A stretch of DNA of 57,801 nucleotides from Rikenellaceae bacterium (GTDB taxonomy: Bacteria > Bacteroidota > Bacteroidia > Bacteroidales > UBA932), in contig CAAGNP010000008.1 of NCBI GenBank assembly GCA_900771335.1, positions 1 to 57,801 on the forward strand. Direction: 5' to 3'. The notes under the pieces were generated by a model. The model did not search any database, had not been told where the DNA came from, and worked only from the letters and a program-made list of their open reading frames with translations. Positions 34,650-43,301 of the stretch are shown piece by piece (position 1 is the stretch's first letter; each line of letters begins with the position of its first letter). The translations under genes were made by a program, and so were the position numbers.

Positions 34650-35933
34650 TTACTGCTTGACTGATTTCAGCTCCCCGATAATCCACTCCCAAAGGGCATC
34701 CATCTGTTCGGGATAGGTCCAGTGACCGATATTCTCACCGATGATTACCTGTTTCGGTGCAGGTATTACATTGTATGTGGCGCATGTGGTGGTAGGGGCA
34801 CAAGTGATGTCATTGTATCCATACAGATAGCATACAGGGGCCTGTAGACCGCGAGCGAAGTTGGATACATCGTAGTAACGTGCTGTGCGGATATATTCTT
34901 CTGTACGGTTAGCTTTGTTCTTGAACATATGTGGCCACCCACCGGCACGGCCATTGATATATCCCTCGTGGTCACACATGGCTGGGAAATAGGCTACTGT
35001 GGCTTTGATTCTGGGATCCAGACGGGATGTCACTATAGAAAGTGTACCACCCTGGCTTCCGCCGAATGTCCCTATCACGCCGTTGCACTGAGACAATGAC
35101 TGAAGGAAATCTATCCCCTGAACTGCACCAAGGAATACTCTGTGATAGTAGTATTTTTCGGGGTCATTAAGATTATCCTCAGGATACCAGGAGAGGATCC
35201 CGCTGTTCAAGTCTGAATAGATGCTCCCTTCAAGGTTTACAGGGATGCCGTGGATACCCATCTCCAGTACAATAACCCCTTTGCGGGCGTGGGCAATATC
35301 TCCCCCTTTAGGGCCGACACCTGCACCTGGGAATCGCAATACTGCAGGATATTTTCCCTCCACTTTAGGGACGGTCAACACTCCGTACATCCTTGACCCT
35401 TTGATATTTCCATAGGAGATATGGTACACATCCACATCATCAGTGCATCGCTCTTCGAGCAATTCCATCTTCGGGTCAAGTTTCACCTTTTCCAGCTTCG
35501 CCAATGACTTTTTCCAGAATTCGTCAAAGTCCTCAGGCATTACGCTTGTCGGGCGGAGCTTTTCCGGCTCAAATCCTACAGTGCTACGCACCATATATGT
35601 CTCCCCTTCGTGTTCGACTGTGGCTTTGACTCTGAGGAAACCGGGTTTTTTCATACTTCCGGCCTTGATCACACCCTCATACCCTTTCAGGATCACCTCA
35701 CCCTTATTATGGGGCTCCATAAGGTCTTCCGATACCTCATAAGAGACTTTAGCTCCTTTCAGCGGCAGGCCGCAATGGAGGGTCATCACTTTCATATTCA
35801 CCTGTTCCCCCGCTTTATACAATGCATCTGCATGGTCAGGGACCAATATTATCTGCACTTTTCCCTGACGGGGCTGCGCCCCCATCACCAGTGCCACAAA
35901 ACTAAGCGCTAACGCAATGATTGTCTTTTTCAT
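34650..35933 (-). CDS. Acetyl xylan esterase / AXE1-type serine esterase, exported
   Basis: A 427-residue protein with a signal peptide (1-19, ALVMGA) , a beta-rich N-terminal domain (20-125) and an alpha/beta hydrolase of the AXE1/cephalosporin deacetylase type. The nucleophile elbow GGSQGG gives Ser293; GYNDITCAP and GHWTYP near the end supply Asp and His. It would deacetylate acetylated sugars or oligosaccharides in the periplasm. It starts 13 bases after the DAHP synthase gene although the functions differ; in relatives the prephenate dehydrogenase gene is often in this position. Confidence 0.88.
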   Translation of the reverse strand: MKKTIIALALSFVALVMGAQPRQGKVQIILVPDHADALYKAGEQVNMKVMTLHCGLPLKGAKVSYEVSEDLMEPHNKGEVILKGYEGVIKAGSMKKPGFLRVKATVEHEGETYMVRSTVGFEPEKLRPTSVMPEDFDEFWKKSLAKLEKVKLDPKMELLEERCTDDVDVYHISYGNIKGSRMYGVLTVPKVEGKYPAVLRFPGAGVGPKGGDIAHARKGVIVLEMGIHGIPVNLEGSIYSDLNSGILSWYPEDNLNDPEKYYYHRVFLGAVQGIDFLQSLSQCNGVIGTFGGSQGGTLSIVTSRLDPRIKATVAYFPAMCDHEGYINGRAGGWPHMFKNKANRTEEYIRTARYYDVSNFARGLQAPVCYLYGYNDITCAPTTTCATYNVIPAPKQVIIGENIGHWTYPEQMDALWEWIIGELKSVKQ

Positions 35934-35946
35934 ATATGATGTATTT

Positions 35947-36999
35947 TTACAACGATAACTGTATCCTTACCGATTCTTCGTGGATGCTTTTCATGATGGC
36001 GAGGATGAAGTCGCGGTCGAGATCGAGCTGTTCACCTTTGCGGACACGCTCCTCGAGGATCTCATGGTAGCGCCCAGTCTGCAGCACCGGCATCTGGTGC
36101 TCTTTCTTATAGAGCCCTATTTCGCGGGAAATCCTCCCCCTTTTCGCCAACAGGGCAAGCAATTGGTCATCCACCTCGTCGATCTGCTGACGAAGCACCG
36201 ATATATTTTCTGTGGTCTGAATATTGTCTCTCACAACAAGCATTTTAATGGTAAAGTCCAATACTGAAGGGGTTATCTGCTGAGCAGCATCACTGAGTGC
36301 CTCATCGGGGTTGCAGTGCGATTCGATCATGAGGCCGTCAAATTTGAGCTCCATGGCCTGCTGGCATATTGGGGCCACCAGCTCCCTTTTTCCCCCGATA
36401 TGGCTCGGATCGCAGAACATTGTAATGTTTGGGTACCTGCGGCGCAATTCTATGGGAATGTGCCAAATAGGGAGGTTTCTGTAGAGTTTCTTGTCGTATG
36501 TGCTAAATCCACGATGGATGACTCCTACATTGGTGACACCGGCATTGATCAGCCTCTCGATGGCTCCGCACCAGAGCTCCAGATCAGGGTTGACTGGGTT
36601 TTTAACCAGCACCGGAATATTTGTCCCCCGTAGAGCATCTGCTATATCCTGCATTGCAAATGGGTTTGCTGCGGTCCTGGCACCGATCCAGAGGATATCG
36701 ATTCCAGCCTTCACCGCTTCGAAAACGTGGTCGCGCGTGGCCACCTCAGTAGCCACTGCCATCCCGAATTTCTCCTTCACCTCCTTAAGCCATGGCAATG
36801 CCACGCTCCCCATCCCCTCAAATCCACCGGGTTTGGTCCTTGGCTTCCATATTCCTGCCCTGAAAATTCTGACGCCGTAGCGGTGCAGTTCTTCAGCTGT
36901 TCTCATTACCTGATCGCGGCTCTCTGCACTGCAGGGTCCGGCTATTACGATGGGACGATCATTGCTGACGTTTGGAATTGCTAATTTACCGATCTCCAT
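35947..36999 (-). CDS. Bifunctional DAHP synthase / chorismate mutase
   Basis: A 350-residue fusion. Residues 1-245 are a type I-beta DAHP synthase making the first shikimate-pathway intermediate (AGPCSAES at 20-27, KPRTKPGGFEG at 52-62, CDPSHIGGKRE near 196). Residues 263-350 are an AroQ-type chorismate mutase (LRQQIDEVDDQLLALLAKR, then KKEHQMPVLQTGR). The fusion lets chorismate mutase ligand state inhibit DAHP synthase in characterised relatives. Third gene of the pheA operon, six bases after the aminotransferase. Confidence 0.93.
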   Translation of the reverse strand: MEIGKLAIPNVSNDRPIVIAGPCSAESRDQVMRTAEELHRYGVRIFRAGIWKPRTKPGGFEGMGSVALPWLKEVKEKFGMAVATEVATRDHVFEAVKAGIDILWIGARTAANPFAMQDIADALRGTNIPVLVKNPVNPDLELWCGAIERLINAGVTNVGVIHRGFSTYDKKLYRNLPIWHIPIELRRRYPNITMFCDPSHIGGKRELVAPICQQAMELKFDGLMIESHCNPDEALSDAAQQITPSVLDFTIKMLVVRDNIQTTENISVLRQQIDEVDDQLLALLAKRGRISREIGLYKKEHQMPVLQTGRYHEILEERVRKGEQLDLDRDFILAIMKSIHEESVRIQLSL

Positions 37000-37005
37000 A
37001 TAATT

Positions 37006-38184
37006 CTATTTATTGTATTCTTTTTCAATCCGTTGCAGGGCTCTGCCCAATGTCTCTTCGTTTGCACAAAGGGATATCCTTATGTAGTTCTCTCCGTTCG
37101 ATCCGAAGATGAATCCTGGGGTTATGAATACCTTGGCCCCATAAAGGAGTTTGTCGCATATCTCTGCGCCCGGGCCATTGACCTTGCCCCAAAGGAAAAG
37201 CCCAACCTGCCCCAGAGCCACCTCTGCTCCCACTCTCTTGAGAATTGCCTCGGCAAGCGCCCGTCTGCGTCCATAGACCTGATTCATCCCGCGATACCAC
37301 TCATCGGGCAGCTCCAGTGCTTTTACCGCAGCGAGCTGCAATGGGCGGAACATCCCGGAATCCATATTGCTCTTCACCCTGAGGATCCACTCCCTGAAAC
37401 GGGGATTTGTCGCCAGCATCCCGATTCTCCAGCCGGGCATATTGTGGCTTTTGCTCATCGAATTGAGCTCAATGCAGATATTCTTCGCCCCCTCCACCAT
37501 CAGGATGCTCAGCGGTTTGTCGTTGAGAATGAAGCTGTAAGGGTTATCGTGGCAGATGATTATATTGTACTTTCGGCCAAAGGCAACGAGCCTCTCAAAA
37601 AGGGGGAGGCTCCCGTTTGCACCGGTGGGCATATTGGGGTAATTGCACCAGAGGAGCTTGACGCTGTGCAGGTCAATTTCACCCGCTGCATGCTGCGCCT
37701 CCAGAGCCTCCAGATCTGGTTCCCAATTGTTCCCGGCGGAGAGGTCATAAGGGACAATTTTGGCCCCTACAAGCCTCGAAACGGAGGTGTAGGTAGGATA
37801 ACCCGGGTTGGGGACCAGCACTGCATCTCCCTCATTGACAAATGCCATCGAGATGTGCATTATCCCCTCTTTGCTACCGATCAGGGGGAGAATTTCCGAA
37901 GCAGGATCGAGCTCTACACCGTACCATCTGCGGTACCAGGAGGCAAATGCATTGCGAAGCTCCGGAATCCCGACATAAGGCTGGTAGCCGTGCGAAGTCT
38001 CCCGTGAGGCCTCCTCACCCAAGGTGGTCACCACATCCTCAGCAGGTGGAAGGTCGGGGCTGCCGATGCCAAGATTGATGACGTCGGCCCCCAGGGCATT
38101 CATCTGAGCTATCTCCCTCAATTTGGCAGAGAAATAGTACTCACTCACCTCGCTGATCCTGTTTGCAGGGCTAATCTCTCTCAT
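37006..38184 (-). CDS. Aspartate/aromatic-type aminotransferase
   Basis: A 392-residue fold-type I aminotransferase. Schiff-base Lys245 lies in NSMSKSHNMPGWRIGM; CHDNPYS supplies the cofactor Asp. It probably aminates phenylpyruvate or prephenate/arogenate-route keto acids, judged from operon position. ATG 38184 is chosen among three close ATGs; it overlaps the pheA stop by 14 bases, indicating translational coupling. Confidence 0.88.
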   Translation of the reverse strand: MREISPANRISEVSEYYFSAKLREIAQMNALGADVINLGIGSPDLPPAEDVVTTLGEEASRETSHGYQPYVGIPELRNAFASWYRRWYGVELDPASEILPLIGSKEGIMHISMAFVNEGDAVLVPNPGYPTYTSVSRLVGAKIVPYDLSAGNNWEPDLEALEAQHAAGEIDLHSVKLLWCNYPNMPTGANGSLPLFERLVAFGRKYNIIICHDNPYSFILNDKPLSILMVEGAKNICIELNSMSKSHNMPGWRIGMLATNPRFREWILRVKSNMDSGMFRPLQLAAVKALELPDEWYRGMNQVYGRRRALAEAILKRVGAEVALGQVGLFLWGKVNGPGAEICDKLLYGAKVFITPGFIFGSNGENYIRISLCANEETLGRALQRIEKEYNK

Positions 38185-39037
38185 AATTCTCATCCTCCAT
38201 ATACTCTCCAAGAATCTCAAAATCCTTGGTCAGGGGCAATATAGCGTCTATTGCCTGTTTGTATCTCTTATAGTTGTTGAACTGCAGATTCACATAAAAC
38301 TGGTACCTCCACTCCTCCCCTACGATGGGCATGGACTGTATCATAGAGAGGTTCATATCGTAGAAAGAGAGGATCGTAAGGACCTTCGAAAGGCTTCCGC
38401 TGGTGTGGGGAAGGGTGAAAACAATGGAACTTTTGTTCAAATCTTCGTGCGATTCGCAAATCTCGCCCAGAACATCCTTGGCTACGGCCTTATTGGCCAG
38501 TATGAGGAAACGGGTGAAGTTCCTTTTATTGGTCTCGATGCCGTCTGCCAGGATATTCATCCCGTATAATTCTGCAGCCCCTGTTGGGCAAATGGCTGCG
38601 TGATCCCTGAGATTGTTCTCCCGAATCCACTTGGCACTGCCTGCGGTATCGTCTTTCTCGACAAGTTTTACATTTGGGAGAGTGTCGAGATATTCCTGAC
38701 ACTGTCTGAATGCCATAGGATGGGTATTTATCTCCCTTATATCGTGTATCTCCACCCCGGGAAGTGCCACAAGTGCGTGCTTGATGCGGAGTTTGTATTC
38801 CCCCACTATCACCAGGCCACTCTGTCTTAGGAGATTGAAATTGTCCAGCAGACTGCCGGCTATAGTGTTCTCTATCGCCATGATCCCCAGTTTGGCAGGA
38901 TCCTTCACCACCTGATCGACAAGGTTTCTGAATGTATCACAGTCGATGGTCTCCACCTCATCCCCTTGGAAAAAGGCTTTGGCAGCGATATAATGGTTGC
39001 AGCCACCAATTCCTTGTATTACTACTCTCCGTTTCAT
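38171..39037 (-). CDS. pheA: Prephenate dehydratase
   Basis: A 288-residue enzyme turning prephenate into phenylpyruvate for phenylalanine. The catalytic TRF motif is at 175-177 (KRNFTRFLIL). An ACT regulatory domain occupies about 203-280, with TSGSLSKVL at the GAL position and IQSMP at the place where Proteobacteria have ESRP; this variant is expected to bind phenylalanine. The first residues GIGGCNHYIAA replace the usual GxxGSFS start. It heads the operon and has a terminator-like hairpin in its leader. Confidence 0.93.
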   Translation of the reverse strand: MKRRVVIQGIGGCNHYIAAKAFFQGDEVETIDCDTFRNLVDQVVKDPAKLGIMAIENTIAGSLLDNFNLLRQSGLVIVGEYKLRIKHALVALPGVEIHDIREINTHPMAFRQCQEYLDTLPNVKLVEKDDTAGSAKWIRENNLRDHAAICPTGAAELYGMNILADGIETNKRNFTRFLILANKAVAKDVLGEICESHEDLNKSSIVFTLPHTSGSLSKVLTILSFYDMNLSMIQSMPIVGEEWRYQFYVNLQFNNYKRYKQAIDAILPLTKDFEILGEYMEDENYERD

Positions 39038-39044
39038 CTCTTTT

Positions 39045-39078
39045 AAAAAGAAACTCCCACCTTAACACTGGTAGGAGT
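39045..39078 (-). promoter_or_regulatory. Terminator-like hairpin in the pheA leader (candidate attenuator)
   Basis: On the minus strand ACTCCTACC, eight-base loop, GGTGGGAGT, then TTCTTTTT, ending eight bases before the pheA ATG. This is the form of an intrinsic terminator inside the untranslated leader, whose start is set by the -7 box at 39111-39118. No upstream leader ORF with Phe codons was found, so the control signal is unknown. Confidence 0.55.
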
Positions 39079-39110
39079 ATGTAAACCGTTTTGTACCTAT
39101 ATTGTCGTGA

Positions 39111-39137
39111 CAAATTTAGATATTTTGTCATTTATTT
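39111..39137. promoter_or_regulatory. Divergent -7 boxes, pheA operon and aroC
   Basis: TAAATTTG on the minus strand (39111-39118) for pheA and TAATTTTG on the plus strand (39130-39137) for aroC, 11 bases apart. The two aromatic pathway branches therefore share one short control region. Confidence 0.45.
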
Positions 39138-39169
39138 CCTAATTTTGTTTGATATAAAATATGGTCAAT

Positions 39170-40165
39170 ATGAACAGTTTCGGCAGAAATTTCAGAATAT
39201 CGGTTTTCGGTGAGTCCCATGGGGAGATGATAGGTGTAGTAATAGATGGTGTCCCTGCGGGAATCTCCATCGGTGTAGAGGATTTTGCAGAAGATCTGCT
39301 CCGTCGCAAAGCTGGTGCACGGGGGACTACACCACGTATCGAAGGGGATATCCCCCGTATCGTGAGCGGTATCCATGACGATATCACCACCGGTGCACCA
39401 CTGACCATTGTTTTCGCCAATGAAAACACCAGATCGGATGACTACTCCCTATTCAGAAATATCCCTCGTCCCGGCCATGCCGACTTTGTAGCTCAGGCCA
39501 AACACAATTTCTACAACGATGTCCGTGGGGGTGGCCATTTTTCGGGGCGTATGACACTTCCCCTTGTGGCTGCAGGTGTGGTGGCGAAGAAAGTGCTGGA
39601 AGATAACTTCATCTCGGAAGAAGAGGGTTTTTCTCTCTCTGCCAGACTTGTAGAGGTGGGCGGTTCTACAGATTCTGATGCTTGGCCGGCCCTAATAGAT
39701 GGGGCGATGGCTGAGGGTGATTCGCTTGGAGGCATCATAGAGTGTGTATGCAAAGGGGTGGATGTCGGTTACGGTGAACCTATGTTCGACTCCATGGAGT
39801 CACAGATAGCCCACCTGGCTTTCTCAGTCCCAGGTGTCCGTGGAGTCGAATTCGGAGACGGCTTCCGGGCTGCCGCCATGAAAGGGTCGGAACACAATGA
39901 CTGTTATATCGATTCTGAGGGTCACACGGCTACGAATGGAGCCGGAGGGATAAATGGCGGTATCACCAACGGCAATCCTATCGTATTCAGGGTGGCCATC
40001 AAGCCCACTTCAAGCATTTCCAAGGTGCAGAGGACATATGATTTTATAAAAGAGAAGATGGTGGACTTCTCGGTACCGGGCAGACACGACACATGCATCG
40101 CCCTCCGATGCCCTGTCATAATAGAGGCCATCACCGCCATTGTTCTGGCTGACAATGTTTTGTAA
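39170..40165 (+). CDS. aroC: Chorismate synthase
   Basis: A 331-residue FMN-dependent lyase making chorismate from EPSP, the last common step of aromatic biosynthesis. It opens with the signature FGESHG and contains RPGHAD and the RGGGHFSGRMT region; GGINGGITNG near residue 265 is also conserved. MNSFGRNFRI at 39170 is the usual family start; ATG 39161, three codons upstream, is possible. It is divergent from the pheA operon and probably co-transcribed with the two following genes. Confidence 0.95.
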   Translation: MNSFGRNFRISVFGESHGEMIGVVIDGVPAGISIGVEDFAEDLLRRKAGARGTTPRIEGDIPRIVSGIHDDITTGAPLTIVFANENTRSDDYSLFRNIPRPGHADFVAQAKHNFYNDVRGGGHFSGRMTLPLVAAGVVAKKVLEDNFISEEEGFSLSARLVEVGGSTDSDAWPALIDGAMAEGDSLGGIIECVCKGVDVGYGEPMFDSMESQIAHLAFSVPGVRGVEFGDGFRAAAMKGSEHNDCYIDSEGHTATNGAGGINGGITNGNPIVFRVAIKPTSSISKVQRTYDFIKEKMVDFSVPGRHDTCIALRCPVIIEAITAIVLADNVL

Positions 40166-40183
40166 CGATTAAAACAACTTCCT

Positions 40184-40909
40184 ATGAAATACTTCCACTA
40201 TTTTATCCTGATACTTCTCCTTTTGTCTATCGGTGTCGCCAATGCCACCGACAAAGGGAAAACACTGACCGTCACCAAAATAGAGAAGAGATGTGACAAC
40301 CCCAGGAGAGTTCCTGCCCTAATGGACCGCGACGACCGGATAGAGTGGCAGAAAATTGATGTTATCAACTGGGAAAAGTATCCTTATCTCCCTGAAGTAA
40401 AATTCCGCATTGCATATACAGAGGATGCCATCCTGCTCCATTATGTAGTGACAGAGGCTACTGTCAGAGGTGTCACAGCAGAGGACAATGGCCCTGTCTA
40501 CAAGGACTCATGCGTGGAGTTTTTCCTCTCTCCCGAGGATGACGGACTCTATTACAATCTTGAATGCAATTGCATCGGGACTGTTCTTTTTGGCTCCGGT
40601 GGGGATGAAAAAGGGAAAGTGCTGGCAGATGAGAATACATTGAAAGGTATAAAAAGATGGGCATCCTCCGGCAAAAAACCTTTCGACGAGATAATGGAGC
40701 AGAGAACATGGGAAGTGGCTATAATCTTCCCCTACTCCTCACTTTTTAGACACGAGATAGAGACCCTGGAGGGGAAGACCATCCGTGCAAACTTCTACAA
40801 ATGCGGCGATGCACTGCAGACCCGACACTATGTGAGCTGGAACCCGATTGGGACCAAAGGACCATCTTTCCACACTCCGCAATATTTTGGAACATTGATA
40901 TTCAAATAG
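40184..40909 (+). CDS. Exported carbohydrate-binding (CBM9-like) protein
   Basis: A 241-residue protein with a signal peptide (1-21) and a single CBM9-like beta-sandwich: RIAYTEDAILLHYVVTE, then YKDSCVEFFLSPEDDGLYYNLECNCIG and a closing YFGTLIFK strand. Such stand-alone domains are frequent in Bacteroidota and may bind sugars at the surface or in the periplasm. No catalytic domain is attached. It lies 18 bases after aroC and seven before the acyltransferase gene. Confidence 0.78.
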   Translation: MKYFHYFILILLLLSIGVANATDKGKTLTVTKIEKRCDNPRRVPALMDRDDRIEWQKIDVINWEKYPYLPEVKFRIAYTEDAILLHYVVTEATVRGVTAEDNGPVYKDSCVEFFLSPEDDGLYYNLECNCIGTVLFGSGGDEKGKVLADENTLKGIKRWASSGKKPFDEIMEQRTWEVAIIFPYSSLFRHEIETLEGKTIRANFYKCGDALQTRHYVSWNPIGTKGPSFHTPQYFGTLIFK

Positions 40910-40916
40910 AACTTAC

Positions 40917-42047
40917 ATGCATACTTCCTCAAGATTTTCAGACACCAAACCCCATTACCTCTTATTGGATGCATTGAGGGGTGTTGCCGCTATAATGGTG
41001 GTCATATACCACTTTTTCGAAGCATTTGCCACCTCTCCATTTGACCAGAGGTTCAACCATGGATATATGGGTGTCGATTTCTTCTTTGTCCTCTCCGGTT
41101 TTGTGATAGGCTATGCCTATGACGACAGATGGAAGTCGGGGAAATTTACCCTCGGGCACTTTTTCAAAAGACGTCTGATCCGTCTCCACCCGATGGTTAT
41201 TCTGGGTGCTGTAATAGGTGTGGTAACATTCTTTATCCAGGGTGGAGTCCAGTGGGATGGGACTCAGGTACCTGTATGGCATGTCATCATCGCTTTGGCC
41301 TGCACTATGTTATTGATCCCGGCAGTACCCGGAACAGCACCCGAAGTGCGTGGAAACGGTGAGATGTACCCACTCAACGGACCCTATTGGTCATTGTTCT
41401 TCGAATATATAGGAAACATCCTCTATGCCCTATGCATCAGAAGATTATCCACCAAAAAACTGGCTATGCTTGTCTGGGTGCTTGGAATAGGTCTCGCTGC
41501 TTTTGCCCTGATGAACGGATCCGATTATGGACATATAGGTGTGGGCTGGACCATGGCCGGAAACAACTTCTGGGGTGGACTCCTCAGGATGTGCTTCTCA
41601 TATACCGCTGGTATGTTCATCTCCCGTATCTTCCGCCCGATTAAGATAAAAGGGGCATTCTGGATATGCTCGGCAGCCCTTTTCGCACTGATGGCTGTTC
41701 CTCACCTGGGTGCAGATGGTAATCTTTGGCTCAATGGCCTCTACGACTCAGTCTGTGTATTGTTCCTCTTCCCACTTATCCTGTATATAGGTGCATGTGG
41801 CAGTGTGACAGCTGCAGGGGCTAAAGGTGAGAAGGTGTGGCGTTTCCTTGGAGATATCTCCTACCCTCTATATATGATACATTATCCGTTTATGTATCTG
41901 TTCTACGCCTGGTGCTGGGAAGATGGCAAAACAATAGCCCAGACCTGGCCTGCAATGGTCGGAATCTTCTTCGGCTGCATAGCACTGGCCTACATTATTC
42001 TCAAACTCTACGACGAACCGATAAGAAAGTGGCTATCCAGACAATAA
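40917..42047 (+). CDS. Acyltransferase 3 (OafA-type) membrane protein
   Basis: A 376-residue protein with about ten membrane segments. Family motifs are LLLDALRGVAAIMVVIYHF near the N-terminus (with the conserved His), VDFFFVLSGFVIGYAY, and R-x-x-R-x-x-P in KRRLIRLHPM. It transfers acetyl or acyl groups to sugars or lipids of the envelope. The preceding CBM9-like gene is a plausible functional partner (inference). Last gene before a family C palindrome. Confidence 0.88.
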   Translation: MHTSSRFSDTKPHYLLLDALRGVAAIMVVIYHFFEAFATSPFDQRFNHGYMGVDFFFVLSGFVIGYAYDDRWKSGKFTLGHFFKRRLIRLHPMVILGAVIGVVTFFIQGGVQWDGTQVPVWHVIIALACTMLLIPAVPGTAPEVRGNGEMYPLNGPYWSLFFEYIGNILYALCIRRLSTKKLAMLVWVLGIGLAAFALMNGSDYGHIGVGWTMAGNNFWGGLLRMCFSYTAGMFISRIFRPIKIKGAFWICSAALFALMAVPHLGADGNLWLNGLYDSVCVLFLFPLILYIGACGSVTAAGAKGEKVWRFLGDISYPLYMIHYPFMYLFYAWCWEDGKTIAQTWPAMVGIFFGCIALAYIILKLYDEPIRKWLSRQ

Positions 42048-42094
42048 CCACTCGCAGCAAATAGTCCTTCGCTGAATTCCTATATTTTTTCTTC

Positions 42095-42196
42095 GTCAGC
42101 AACTCCCTGTCAGTCAGCAAGTTCCTTACTTTTAGGGTGGGTAATTTCACCCACCCTCAGGTATGGGAAGTGACTGGGAATCAGGGGGTTACTGAC
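42095..42196. repeat. Family C palindrome, copy 4
   Basis: 102 bases from GTCAGCAACTC to TTACTGAC, with central hairpin TTTAGGGTGGG...CCCACCCT. It lies 48 bases after the acyltransferase stop, in a convergent gap that also has a separate terminator. Confidence 0.82.
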
Positions 42197-42223
42197 GAAC
42201 TGATCAGAGGGGGAATGGCAATA

Positions 42224-42257
42224 AAAAAGGGTAGAAATGTGAATTCCTACCCTTTTT
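42224..42257. terminator. Bidirectional terminator, acyltransferase / Pit
   Basis: AAAAAGGGTAG (42224-42234) and CTACCCTTTTT (42247-42257): perfect 11-base arms with U-tracts in both directions, 19 bases from the Pit stop codon. Confidence 0.82.
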
Positions 42258-42275
42258 CAGTTATATTTCGTGTGA

Positions 42276-43292
42276 TTACATGAACAAATTGACAATAGAG
42301 TAAATACCGCAAGCAAGGAGTGCGCTGACCGGGATGGTAAGAACCCAGGCAATCAGGAGGTCCTTGGTTACACCCCAACGGACTGCTGAGAGCCTTTTGG
42401 TGGCACCGCAACCTATGATGGCACCTGTGATGGTGTGTGTAGTACTTACAGGGATGTGAAGCCACTCGGTAAGATATAGTGTAAATGCTCCGGCAGTCTC
42501 TGCCACAACACCCTCAAGTGGAGTCACTTTGGTAATTTTTGAACCCATGGTCTTGACAATCTTCCAGCCACCTGACATGGTACCGATAGAGATAGCGGTA
42601 AAGCAGGCAAATGCAACCCAGTTAGGGAGATCATTGATGCTGTTGATACCCATTCCCAATCCGTCAGAGTGTGCAGCAATAAGTGCAGCGGCGATGATAC
42701 CCATAACCTTCTGAGAGTCATTCAGACCGTGTCCGATACTGAAGAGTGCGGAAGATACGAGCTGAAGCCTTTTGAACCACACTTCGCATCTATGAGGATT
42801 CTTGTTTTTACAGATATTGAGGACCAAAAGGGTAAACAGGAATGATATTACCATACCGATAAGTGGTGCGAGGAAGATGAAAAGGGCAATCTTGAGGATG
42901 ATGCTCCCCTGGATCGCTCCCCAGCCTGCTGCCATGATGGCTGCTCCGGCAAAACCACCGATAAGTGTGTGTGAAGACGACGATGGGATACCTTTCCACC
43001 ATGTGAAGAGGTTCCAGATGATAGCGGCGATCACACCTGAAAGGATGATAGGGAGTGTAATGAACTCTTCCAGTACAGTTTTGGATACAGTGTTGGCAAT
43101 ACCGAAACCTCCAATAATGTACTTGGCAATAAAGAAGGCAACAAAGTTGAAGAATGCTGCCCACAAAACAGCCTGGAATGGGGTCAACACACGGGTGGAG
43201 ACAATGGTGGCAATCGAGTTGGCTGCATCGTGGAAACCGTTGATGAAGTCAAACAGGAGTGCAAGAATAATGATGGCTACCAATAATTCCAT
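42276..43292 (-). CDS. pit: Inorganic phosphate transporter, Pit family
   Basis: A 338-residue membrane carrier moving phosphate (as metal-phosphate) with protons or sodium. The two PiT signature repeats are seen: GFHDAANSIATIV at the N-terminus (with GGFAGAAI later) and a GHGLNDSQKVMGII-type segment near residue 190, then STTHTITGAIIG near 290. It starts nine bases after the DUF47 gene, a standard pair. Confidence 0.93.
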   Translation of the reverse strand: MELLVAIIILALLFDFINGFHDAANSIATIVSTRVLTPFQAVLWAAFFNFVAFFIAKYIIGGFGIANTVSKTVLEEFITLPIILSGVIAAIIWNLFTWWKGIPSSSSHTLIGGFAGAAIMAAGWGAIQGSIILKIALFIFLAPLIGMVISFLFTLLVLNICKNKNPHRCEVWFKRLQLVSSALFSIGHGLNDSQKVMGIIAAALIAAHSDGLGMGINSINDLPNWVAFACFTAISIGTMSGGWKIVKTMGSKITKVTPLEGVVAETAGAFTLYLTEWLHIPVSTTHTITGAIIGCGATKRLSAVRWGVTKDLLIAWVLTIPVSALLACGIYSIVNLFM

Positions 43293-43301
43293 AGTGGTAT
43301 G

